From Eledone cirrhosa (Eukaryota > Mollusca > Cephalopoda > Octopoda > Eledonidae), in NCBI GenBank assembly GCA_964016885.1, contig OZ024745.1, forward strand, positions 46,113,272 to 46,177,271: 64,000 nucleotides of DNA, read 5' to 3'. Positions 54,926 to 64,000 of the stretch are shown piece after piece. Position numbers and translations under genes: made by a program. How positions within the stretch are numbered: the stretch's first letter is position 1; every line of letters starts with the position of its first letter. The notes beneath the pieces were generated by a model that was not told the origin of the DNA, did not search any database, and saw nothing but the letters and a program-made list of their open reading frames with translations.

Positions 54926-55439
54926 CTCAGTAAAGCTGGTCTTAGAAGTCATCAAAGAAGCCATGTACAAAATGTTACCAACTATGGTTTCTTTGGCATT
55001 TCTTCTTTTCTGACACCAACCCTTTTAATACTTCCTCTGCCATGCATGGATATGATATACCTATCCAAGACCAGATACACACATCCAATGTTATACAATA
55101 GCTACCTCTACATTATAACATATTTATTAGGTAATATATCATATGGAAGTACATCTAGACAAAAACTAACACATTGAGTCATGCTGTTTCTGTTTAGTGA
55201 ATCTGTAAAACCCTAATACTATTATACATGAGTCATGGAATGTTGTATTATCTCTAAATCCATTAGATTAATTTTTCCAACTAATCAATAACTGACATAC
55301 TACAGTAACCTATAGTCAATTTGAATGTGACTCATATTCTTCACAGAGCATTTATAAGTAGAATTTTATTCAGACAACCCTAACATTAGAATGGTTAAGT
55401 AAAGCAAGACAATTTCTAAATAATGTTTGTAACCTATAA
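54926..55439. other. no feature recognised
   Basis: A/T-rich, non-coding by inspection. Confidence 0.5.
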
Positions 55440-55695
55440 CTTAATCCTTTTGTTACTATATTTCTAATGAAAGACACTGCCTATGATTTTCAAATAATTT
55501 TGAAAATAATATTAAATGCTTCAAGTAATTTATTAATTTCTCATTATTTATCTGTTTAAATGTTTAGAATACATAACAAAGCTTACATAGAATCATGGTT
55601 GAAGATGTTTAGATAAATATCAATATTTTTAAATAAATAGCTTTGTATCATAGAATCAAGAGTGGCTTGGTATCAAAAGTATTAAAGCATTAAAT
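55440..55695 (+). repeat. old dispersed repeat F, copy 3
   Basis: TTAATCCTTTTGTTACTATA, CATAGAATCAAGAGTGGC, TTGGTATCAAAAGTATTAAA, as in the copies near 31186 and 34098. Confidence 0.6.
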
Positions 55696-56009
55696 TCAAG
55701 GTTCATTAATTCTATGTAGTTGATTATTTATTTGAAGTTGATAAAATAAACATTTATTTTCAACAGGTAATTCAATTCAAAAGAAATAAAAATTATAACC
55801 TCTCTAATTATTGATAGGGTCAGAATAAACCATGATATTAGAATGCTGTGAAATAGATGGTCAAATAAAGCTTGGTATATTTCCCCCACTGAGGTACAAG
55901 CCCAGGAAAGGTGTTTTGTGGAAGACCAATAGTCATCTATGCATACCAATCTCCCCTCTCCATGCCACTGATGTTTTCCAAGGGAAAGGTTGTTACAGCT
56001 TGGCACCAG

Positions 56010-56164
56010 TGATGTCGAAACACATTTTGGCAGCTGAGTGAACTGGAGAAATGAGAAATAAAGTGTCTTGCTCAAGGAGACAATGCACTGCCTGGTACTG
56101 GAATTGAACTTACAACCTCACACTTGTGAAACCCACTCTCTAGCCACTAAGCCATGCTCCTTCA
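56010..56164 (-). mobile_element. SINE family B, diverged, tail missing
   Basis: AAATAAAGTGTCTTGCTCAA, GGAATTGAACTTACAACC and CCACTAAGCCATGCTCC blocks: the tRNA half only. Confidence 0.8.
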
Positions 56165-56479
56165 TATATTAATTCGCTATGCAAAATCTTGTGAAAATAC
56201 ATTATCCCTTTTTCTTTCAGTCAATGTAAACACCACTATATGCTGTTTTTCATTCTTATATTGTCCCCAGCATTGTGTGTCCTTGTGACCAATTATATAA
56301 AATCATCATCATATTATAATTGTCGTTGTTGTGTATATATGTATGCATGTACATATGTATGTATTATGAATGTATGTGTGTGTGTGTGTATGTATGTATG
56401 GGTGTGTATGTGGGTGTTTGTGTATTGCTCATTTATGTTTATCTAGGTTTAGAACATGTTTTTACTTGCTTTCTCATTA
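56165..56479. other. no gene; (TG)/(TATG)n at 56330-56430
   Basis: Microsatellite-like alternation between unassigned flanks. Confidence 0.6.
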
Positions 56480-56960
56480 CCATTTTCAAACATCTGACCA
56501 TCTGGTTCCTGCAGCCTCATGGCAACAAGCCACTATGCTCTTCCATCTTTCTCTGTGTCTGGCAAAGGTTGGTGTTTGAAACCAGTTTGTGTCACACCTG
56601 TACAGGTCATCTTTATGGGTTCTCCGGGTCATCTTTGGCCTACCATGACATTGCAGTTCTTGCTGGTATATTGTACCCCATTTAAAAGACATGCTCTGTT
56701 AGTTACATTCTTCTGCTCTTGATGACCAGACTCAGGCATGTCTCTTCGAAGTACATCTTTGTTTATGATCTTGTCTTTCCATATAATGCCAAAGATCTTT
56801 CAGAGGCATCTTTGTTGGAAAGTATCCAGTTATTTTTCAGTTCTGGTGGTACTCTTTCCTGTGACAGCACCACAGGTTATTGTTGAGATAACAATTGACC
56901 AGAATAACCTTAATTTCGTTTGTGATGTGAGCTTCTTTGATCGAACACTTATAGAATTAA
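56480..56960 (-). pseudogene. LINE C-terminal relic
   Basis: Minus strand reads GRPKMTRRTHKDDLYRCDTN and RHRERWKSIVACCHEAAGTR, the layout of many LINE C-termini (GRP-K...DL...R..W...V). Stops and shifts occur upstream. The clade cannot be given. Confidence 0.6.
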
Positions 56961-58258
56961 TTTAGTTTCCTCAGCTGTGTGACTACCAGAACTTTTATGT
57001 TTGATAAGGCTATTCGCACAAACACACAGATAACAAAATCAATGGAATAATGCAGAACAAGTAGGAGGTTGCCAGTATATATTCTGTCATAAGTTCTGTC
57101 TTGTGTTCATGGTCAAGTCCAGTGATTTTCTACCCTGCTTCTGTTATTTGCTTCCTTTACCTCATATATTTCACTACATGCTTCCATACAAAATTATAAA
57201 CTAAATAATTGTAGATATATAAGAAGCATCTCAAATGTCTGTTTTTTTGGCTATACAACCCTCACCAAAAAAGATATGCAATTTTTTAAAACCATCATTA
57301 TCATCATCCTTTTTGTGTCCTTTTTGCTATGCTTGCATGGGTGGCACAAGTCTTTGTCATCTCTTCTGTGTTGTTCAGCATTTAATGACCTGCTCTCACT
57401 ACCTTCACCCAAGTTTTCCTTGACCTTCCTCTACTGCAGCTTCCTTCTACTAGGAACATTTTTGTATAATAACAGCTATTCTGTTTATCTCATACCATAT
57501 AAATATTTGCACCAAAGTTAATATAATTAACTGAGAATCACTAAGCTATACAATTACTTAACCCTTCATTAAACTCTGTAGGTGATATATCTGACTCCTG
57601 TAGACAGTACAATAGAATTAACAAGCATTTTGTTAGCTTCTTAATTTCTATAGTCTCTTTGGAAAAAATAAAAGTGTTTTTCAATAAAAAATAGAGTTGA
57701 GTAATAAACCAGTAATCAAGTGTTGTAACCAATAATACAAGAAGTTGTGTGATCTAACATCAGGTTTTAAAAAACAACAGATCATTATTGGTATAAAGTT
57801 ATCAGAGCTATTGAATTTATTTAAATCTGTCCAACATTATATGAAATCATTCTGGCACTATAATTTAACTATTCACAAATTATTTACTGAAATATGATCA
57901 GTTTTTATCTAGAATCTTTTGTTCCCAAACTACCAATCATTATCTTGCTATACTTGGTCTTCTGTTATAACTTTTAAATTATATTAGTTAATATTGGCAA
58001 TATTATACAGATATTTTGTTGGGTTTTTTTTTTTTTACTCTACAAATAGGATCAGGTTTTATTTTTAGATATTGGTTAAGGACCAATTAGCTTTATTTAT
58101 TTATTTATTTGGTTGAAAGCTCAATATTTCATTTTGTCTGTATTGATTATTTTATGTTTGAACAGATATAATTTTAGTCATTTCAACAATAAGCCTTCAT
58201 TTTAATTGTTCTGCTATTGTTGAAACATATTTGCATTTCCTATTGTATTTTATTTGCA
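56961..58258. other. no feature recognised; candidate intron upstream of the exon at 58259
   Basis: A/T-rich, with no repeat family identified and no coding signature. It ends in TCCTATTGTATTTTATTTGCAG. Confidence 0.5.
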
Positions 58259-58437
58259 GATTCAGGAATCTTTACATGGTCACTCCTCCAAGCTGCTAGA
58301 AATAGCAGACAAATCTCTGTTAAATTACACTTTAAGTGATAATACATTGGATGGTATTCTTCCTGGTATACCAAAGAATGGAACGTATTCCTGGGAAGGT
58401 CATGTGGAGCAGAATCCTCAAACACACCTTCCAGTAG
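58259..58437 (+). CDS. single coding exon of an unidentified host gene
   Basis: A strong acceptor (TATTTTATTTGCAG) precedes an open stretch reading IQESLHGHSSKLLEIADKSL, LNYTLSDNTLDGILPGIPKN and GTYSWEGHVEQNPQTHLP. Composition and codon use look like a normal soluble protein, unlike the A/T-rich surroundings. The open frame continues to 58580, but from about 58440 the DNA is a minus-strand LINE, so the exon probably ends at a GTAGGT donor near 58437, close to the LINE boundary. I do not recognise the protein. Neighbouring exons must lie outside the window or in diverged sequence. Confidence 0.6.
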
Positions 58438-59650
58438 GTTCTATCAAAAGCAACCGTCTCCAATTGATCTGGCTAGATCCCCAAGCGAGACCAGCTGAGC
58501 TCATGGATGTTATCCTATCATCTTGCTCAGGGTCTACCCCTGAATCTTTTGCCAGTAAAATCTGTCCAGCAACATCCTAACCACATTCCCATAGAACCAG
58601 TGATGTGATCTCTCGATTTAGAGAAATAGTGCCTCTACCTGTAGCGACTCTCTGAGCTACACACTCTACCCAGTTACTGAAATACCCTTCAGAGGAACGC
58701 AATTTCATGATCATATTCTTTCGATCATTACCCATGATTCATTACCATAGATGAGGGCTGGCATGAATACTGAATTGAAGATAACAAATTTTACCTTTTA
58801 CTCCACCTCCTTTTTCTGATGACCGAATGCTAAGGCTGGCACAGTACTGCACTAGCTCCTGCAATTCTTGCACTTAATTCAGCCTCCTACCTACCATCAC
58901 TCATGAACACGGCCCCAAGATACTTGAACTGCTCCACCTGCTTCAGTGGAATTCCACTCATATGTAGAGTGCACTGCATAGACTTCCTTGAGTGCACGAG
59001 TGTCTTGGTTTTTGCAAGCACTGATTTTTATTCCAGCCATGCAGCACTCAGCATCAAACCTATCAAATACAAGTCAGAGATCACCTTCTCTCGAGTTAAA
59101 TAATTGTTTCTACTTTTGGCACAAGGCCAGCAATTATCCCAGTGTATTACTGGTACTTTATTTTATCGACCCCGTAATGATGAAAGGCAAAGTTAACCTT
59201 GGCGGGATTTGAACTCAGAAATAATACCATATTGTCTGCAAATTCCAACCAACTGATCCTACACATGCCAGCAGTGATACCACTTCCAACCCAGCTGTGC
59301 ATGTCAATCCTGTTCATGAAGATTATGAACAGGAGACATGAGAGTATGCACTCTTAGCACCATTTATCCAAACACAAATACCAGGGCATTCACATAGAGA
59401 CATCAGGGCAACAAGAGGCTGTCAATCGATCCCATACTCCTGCAGAACCTACCACAGCAGGTCCTGCGCAACACAGTCATATGCCTTTTCGAGGTCTACG
59501 AAACAAGCATACATCTCTTGGCAGTACTTCCATGAATTCTCAAAGACCTGCCTCAATGTGAATATTTGGTTGGCTGTGTAGTATCTAGCACTTCCAAATG
59601 TCGTGGAACATTGGATTTTGAGGTCAGACTCTAGTTTATATTAGCCTGAT
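58438..59650 (-). pseudogene. degraded RTE-like LINE (second family), with nested SINE
   Basis: Minus strand. Near 59510-59470 FVDLEKAYD-like motif A can be recognised out of frame (GTAGACCTCGAAAAGGCATA). Near 59260 SWLEFADNMVLF corresponds to the YADD box with the second Asp changed to Asn. Near 58950 the QFKYLGAVF-like segment and at 58500-58460 a GLAWGSSQINWRRL-like C-terminus are seen. Multiple stops. A family-A SINE interrupts it at 59101-59219. Confidence 0.7.
59101..59219 (-). mobile_element. SINE family A, 5'-truncated, nested in the LINE
   Basis: TAATTGTTTCTACTTTTGGC to GGGATTTGAACTCAG; the head (box A region) is absent. Close to consensus, so younger than the LINE it interrupts. 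Confidence 0.93.
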
Positions 59651-60029
59651 CGAGACTGATCTGAGTGTACCAACGACTGTAACAATAATAAAAGGAAAAA
59701 AAAAACAATAACAACAATACAAATAGAAAGAACATTTGCAGTATTAATATTTATTATATTAGTTGTATGGATGGACCAACTACACTTTCCTGACAATAAC
59801 CATTAATATATTGTATATGTAGATAAATATATGTGTGTTAATATGTATGAATGCATCAATGCAGAAGTGCATATGTAAATGCATGCATATAGCCATGTCT
59901 ATCTGATCAGAGAATGTGAATTTTTTTCTGTATATGTGTGTTTATGTGAATATGACTGTATGATGTACATGTGTACATGTGATGTGTATGTTTGTATCTG
60001 AATGTGTGAAGTGTGCAGTTGTATATAAA
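59651..60029. other. no feature recognised
   Basis: A/T-rich with TATGTG-type alternation. Confidence 0.5.
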
Positions 60030-60219
60030 TAATTGTTTCTACTTTAGGCACAAGGCCAGCAATTACCCAGTGCATTACTGGTACTTTATTTTATCGACCC
60101 CGTAAGGATGAAAGACAAAGTCAACCTCAGCGGAATTTAAATTCAGATCGTAAAGGGACGTAACTATGCTGGAAACATGGCGTCTGACCCTCTACTGATA
60201 CTGCCAATCCACCGCCCTT
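60030..60219 (-). mobile_element. tRNA-derived SINE, family A, full length
   Basis: TAATTGTTTCTACTTTAGGC to ATACTGCCAATCCACCGCCC; box B complement slightly altered (GGAATTTAAATTCAG). Confidence 0.94.
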
Positions 60220-60401
60220 GTATATAAATAATGTGTTTGAAAATTGGTTATTGAAATACATATAGTTATAAAGAAATAATATGCTGATACACGCAATGCG
60301 TGGTTATATATAGAGACACATGAATATATACATACATATAAATAAATCTATATGAATATGTACATTCATATATATGTGTGTATATGTATATACATATATA
60401 T

Positions 60402-60506
<105 letters not shown>

Positions 60507-60584
60507 TTATTCCAGGTTGAATCGGAGGTAACCACAGTAAGTAAGGTACTCAATACATAGCAGAGTATAAAAGTTTTAATATAG

Positions 60585-60657
60585 AAGAGCTTCTACAGGA
60601 CTAGAACTGTTTCATGATTTCTCACGAATGAAACAGTTCTAGTCCTGTAGAAGCTCT

Positions 60658-60661
<4 letters not shown>
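60585..60661. repeat. palindrome of the GAAACAGTTCTAGTCC module
   Basis: GAGCTTCTACAGGACTAGAAC, TGTTTCAT and its reverse complement around GATTTCTCACG; 33-bp perfect arms. Followed by (TA)n at 60662-60746. Confidence 0.9.
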
Positions 60662-60746
<85 letters not shown>

Positions 60747-60750
<4 letters not shown>

Positions 60751-61369
60751 CTTGGGGAGGGTCATATTGTTGTAATAATATTGCCAGAAATAATAACAGA
60801 ACACACTCAGTTTGGTTGGTTTTTTGCTTCTGTATCTTTTATATCTCCATAGTTAATTCATTTAGCCATGAATGTTTATCACTGACTGACCAACGGTCAA
60901 AAATACAGATATAAATATATATATATATAGTCTAACAAAGTTCTTTCGTTGCACATCTGCAACATCATCAGTGGTACTATTACCATGTTTCCCCTACTGT
61001 ATTGTATGTATTGTAATGTCTACGCCATTTTTATTTTTCATTACAATACATACAATACAGTAGGGGAAACATGATAATAGTACCACTGATGATGTTGCAG
61101 ATGTGCAGCGAAAGATGTGTAACGAAAGAACTTTGTTAAACTATATATATGTATTTATATCTGTATGTTTGACCGTTGGTCAGTCAGTGATAAACATTGA
61201 TGGCCAAATGAATTAACTATGGAGATATAAAAGATACAGAAGCAAAAAACCAACCAAACAGTGTGTGTTTGCTGTTATTATTTCTGGCAATATTATTACA
61301 ACAATATGACCCTCCCCAAGTATAATAATATTTGTTTCGACAAATGATTTCATATCAAAAACCTTGCAA

Positions 61370-61375
<6 letters not shown>
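60747..61375. repeat. fold-back element F2 (~630 bp, arms ~270 bp)
   Basis: Left arm 60747-61005 and right arm 61045-61320 are inverted: GGGGAGGGTCATATTGTTGT, CAGTTTGGTTGGTTTTTTGC, ACTGACTGACCAACGGTCAA, AACAAAGTTCTTTCG, CATGTTTCCCCTACTGTATT. Outer sequence (GGGAGGGTCAT near the ends, then CTTGCAAAACAAAT) is related to F1. CTGATGA, a hairpin, and GAAA lie in both arms (60944-60971 minus; 61086-61113 plus). (TA)n brackets it. Confidence 0.9.
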
Positions 61376-61407
<32 letters not shown>

Positions 61408-61583
61408 TGCACAAATATATGTATGTGTGGGACTTCATGTGTGTGTGTAGGTGTGCGCATATGTGTTTGTATATATATGTATATGTATACAGGTATGTGT
61501 TTATGTAAATTCACAAATACATCAACTGAAAAATATTGAAAATATAAGAAAGCATTAACAATAGTCAGAATGTGATATTGCAG

Positions 61584-61616
<33 letters not shown>

Positions 61617-61620
<4 letters not shown>

Positions 61621-61685
61621 TAAAGTTAGTCCTTCATCAGTGATCTTCCAACCATCATTGGTATTTCATCGCTTTAAAGACCATA
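61617..61685 (-). repeat. dispersed repeat shared with 20690-20760
   Basis: Reverse complement of that repeat: AGTCCTTCATCAGTGATC, TTCCAACCATCATTGGTATT, TCATCGCTTTAAAGACC; (TA)n on both sides. Confidence 0.8.
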
Positions 61686-61799
61686 TATATATATATATAT
61701 ATATTATACATATATGTGTGTGTGTGTGTGTCTTAATATATATATATGCATGTATACATACATATATATATATTCTATATATATATACACACACACATG

Positions 61800-61805
<6 letters not shown>

Positions 61806-61854
<49 letters not shown>

Positions 61855-61865
61855 TTATATATATA

Positions 61866-61950
<85 letters not shown>
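61806..61950. repeat. (TA)n microsatellite with TG interruptions
   Basis: Long TA runs at 61806-61850 and 61880-61950. Confidence 0.97.
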
Positions 61951-61952
<2 letters not shown>

Positions 61953-62779
61953 CAATATCTGTTCCCCTTTTCACAGGTTATTCAAATAATCTGTCTTTGT
62001 AAAACTTTTTATTTATCAAACTCATTCGCTTATTTTTATTTCTCATTTCATTTTCTTCATATATTTTTATAATCAACAGTTTCAATTTTATTCCTTTGTT
62101 TTTCATATATAAGTATTTTTGTTTGATATTTTTTTTCTTTTCCATTTTTTTTTCTTTGCAAATTCTTCATTACTTTTTTATTATATTTTTACTCATTCAC
62201 TTTCACTAATCAGTTCTCTCACATGCCAGTTCAAACTTTTTTTTTTTTTTATTTTTTTTATTTTGTCAAAATAATATTATCAGCAATAACTAAAAGAAAA
62301 TCAATGTTACTGTTGCAAATCATAATATATACCAAAGTGTATTTCTATGAGATACCCAGTTTATTCAAGCTTCATATGTTTTACCTGTTAGAAATCTTTC
62401 CAGTTCCAAATTTAAATTTATACCAGGCAAGAAAATATCTTTGCCATTCAATTGACTATTAGATAGATATTTTGCGATATTATTAACTATTAATAATAAC
62501 AATCATAAAATATTAGTTTGACCCAATTTGTTTAGGCTCATATGCATCCTTATTGGTGTTAAATTTGGTTCTACTCTATCTGAAGTGAGTTATATACATG
62601 ACCATAAAATGTTATTAATGTCATTGAATTCAGTGTCAAAATAAAGCTGATCACCAAATATAGTTATAATATATATCTACTAAGTGAGTAGGTGTCGATT
62701 GTATTTTTCAGTGAGAAATATTCACCCTTCCATTGGCTGAACATTCAATAGATATGTGTCTCCTTGACATAATTCACAG
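61951..62779. other. no feature recognised
   Basis: T-rich strand; no coding or repeat signature. Confidence 0.5.
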
Positions 62780-62996
62780 GGAGATTTAGCTTCAAGCAAT
62801 GTGTGAAAAAGCTGGTCCTATGAATTACTGATGCAGTCCATTTGATAAGCATCCAAACAGTTTCCATCTATCTAATTTCACCTGAAGCTATTGTAAATGA
62901 TACTTGTCCAAGATGTTATGCAGTAAGATTGAAATCAACAATTGTGATACAAACTTCTTAGCTATACTGCGTTCACAAGATATTCTATATGTAACA
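62780..62996 (-). mobile_element. tRNA-derived SINE, family D, diverged
   Basis: On the minus strand: GTGAACGCAGTATAGCTAAG head, ATTTCAATCTTACTGC box B region, GGACAAGTATCATTTACAAT, AGATGGAAACTGTTTGGATG. These blocks match the copies at 8766 and 39640. Confidence 0.65.
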
Positions 62997-63640
62997 GCTA
63001 TATTTAGATGGTAACCATGAGGTAATTTGAGATGAACAGTTTTTCCAAAATTTCCATCAAATACTGAATGCACAAATCAACATAAAATGGCTCTAAGGAT
63101 GAGTCTAAATTTGCCTTAGCTGTCTTATACACATTTGATAACTTAATGTTTATAGAAAGAGTATATGAAGAATTCACTAACATTTCCCTATATGAAAAAG
63201 AAGATGCTAAAATACTTTAGACAAGAAGTTATTTTGCAGCTGCAATAGCCATCATAATATGGTTAGCTTTCTATATAAATTGGGTTATAACTAATAGAAA
63301 CTTCTTTCCTTTGTAAAATTGATGATGAAATATCAATATTATTTCCAAGACTATTAAAATGAGATAGACACACATAACAGGAGTGAAATACTTTAAGTTT
63401 TATACAACATAAATAATTACAATTCATAATTTTGTGAAGCAAATGCATTTCAAATTAATTTTAGCCAAAAGCTAACATAGGTGACAAAAAATACCAAGGA
63501 AATAGCTAAAGTTCAATTAGCAACCAATCAAGACTATCCCTTTGATATGTTGTCGATGTATTGGTTAAAGAATTTGGGTTATTTCCAATGTTTTCACTTG
63601 TTATCAACCACAACTACAATATACACATATTCATGTACAT
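62997..63640. other. no feature recognised
   Basis: A/T-rich; open frames under 75 codons without recognisable domains. Confidence 0.5.
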
Positions 63641-63710
63641 ACAAGCACACACACACACACATACACACAAATACAGACACACACACACACATACACACCT
63701 AGGTATAGAT

Positions 63711-63752
<42 letters not shown>
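63641..63752. repeat. (CA)n mixture and (GATA)n microsatellite
   Basis: CACACA/TACACA from 63641 to 63700, then (GATA)n at about 63709-63752. Confidence 0.95.
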
Positions 63753-63754
<2 letters not shown>

Positions 63755-63949
63755 CAGACTTACACATATATGTCTGTGTTAGTACAGAACATTAAATGAT
63801 TACACTTAAGTGGCTACGTAAAAGTTTCACCATATTAACTGCACACTACAATCTTCTGGCTGACAGCCATCATTTTTTACTTTAACATAATGTCATATTA
63901 ACCCTACACTGTATTGAACTCTCATTAACATATTGTATGTATACAGACA

Positions 63950-63956
63950 CACATAC

Positions 63957-64000
<44 letters not shown>
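63950..64000. repeat. (CATA)n then (TA)n at the window edge
   Basis: ACATACATAC followed by TA units running to the last base. The preceding 63753-63949 holds nothing recognised. Confidence 0.95.

Overview
The window looks like chromosomal DNA of a cephalopod, most likely an octopus. No bacterial or organellar gene organisation is visible. The case rests on (i) dozens of copies of several tRNA-derived SINE families whose sequences I associate with octopus genomes, (ii) extreme (TA)n, (CA)n and (CATCAT)n microsatellite load, (iii) RTE-like LINEs, Penelope-like elements, a mariner and hAT-type MITEs, and (iv) a spliced gene with canonical GT-AG introns. The octopus assignment is recognition plus inference, not a database result. 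SINE families are named here only for this annotation: A (head near GGTGGATTGGCAGTATCGG, tail AGTAGAAACAATTA), A' (a relative of A with a longer tail), B (head GGAGGCACATGGC, tail in GATGAT repeats), C and D (other tRNA-derived heads). Layout. 1-10 kb: SINEs, a Ty3-type reverse-transcriptase relic, two copies of an unclassified ~600 bp repeat, a 1 kb purine-strand satellite, and a 46-copy 33-bp satellite (6.48-8.0 kb) that is open in several frames only because 33 is a multiple of three. 10.5-16 kb: the best host gene, a secreted or membrane protein with a signal peptide, a 12-cysteine IGFBP-type domain split over two exons and a Ser/Thr-rich stalk exon. Its introns are full of SINEs. 16-21.3 kb: (TA)n tracts, SINEs and two fold-back elements. 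21.3-23.8 kb and 34.3-36.4 kb: two minus-strand copies of one RTE-like LINE with a zinc-finger module, each carrying different frame damage. 25.9-27.4 kb: A/T-rich degenerate satellite. 27.8-34 kb: two hAT-type MITEs with target-site duplications, a 47-bp minisatellite broken by two insertions, and a probable solo LTR. 42.7-46.3 kb: a nearly complete Penelope-like element (coiled-coil N-terminal ORF, reverse transcriptase, GIY-YIG endonuclease) with three in-frame stops inside or before the RT and one homopolymer frameshift. 47.97-49.28 kb: a mariner with ~100-bp inverted repeats whose transposase has a frameshift, an early stop and a Val at the position of the third catalytic Asp. 49.3-52.2 kb: two large inverted-repeat structures, one carrying two tRNA-like cloverleaves and one carrying a GIY-YIG endonuclease relic between ~460-490 bp inverted arms. 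53-60 kb: LINE relics and one well-supported orphan coding exon (58,259-58,437). 60-62 kb: another fold-back element. How the parts relate: apart from the IGFBP-domain gene and the orphan exon, everything recognisable is mobile DNA in layers of nested insertions, commonly bracketed by (TA)n. SINE family B and the RTE LINE share a 3' tail, which suggests the LINE mobilises the SINE. The most unusual signal is in the fold-back elements: at the arm/loop junction, three places carry CUGANGA, then a hairpin, then GAAA, the order of a hammerhead-ribozyme core, and the hairpin differs between families by compensating base-pair changes.
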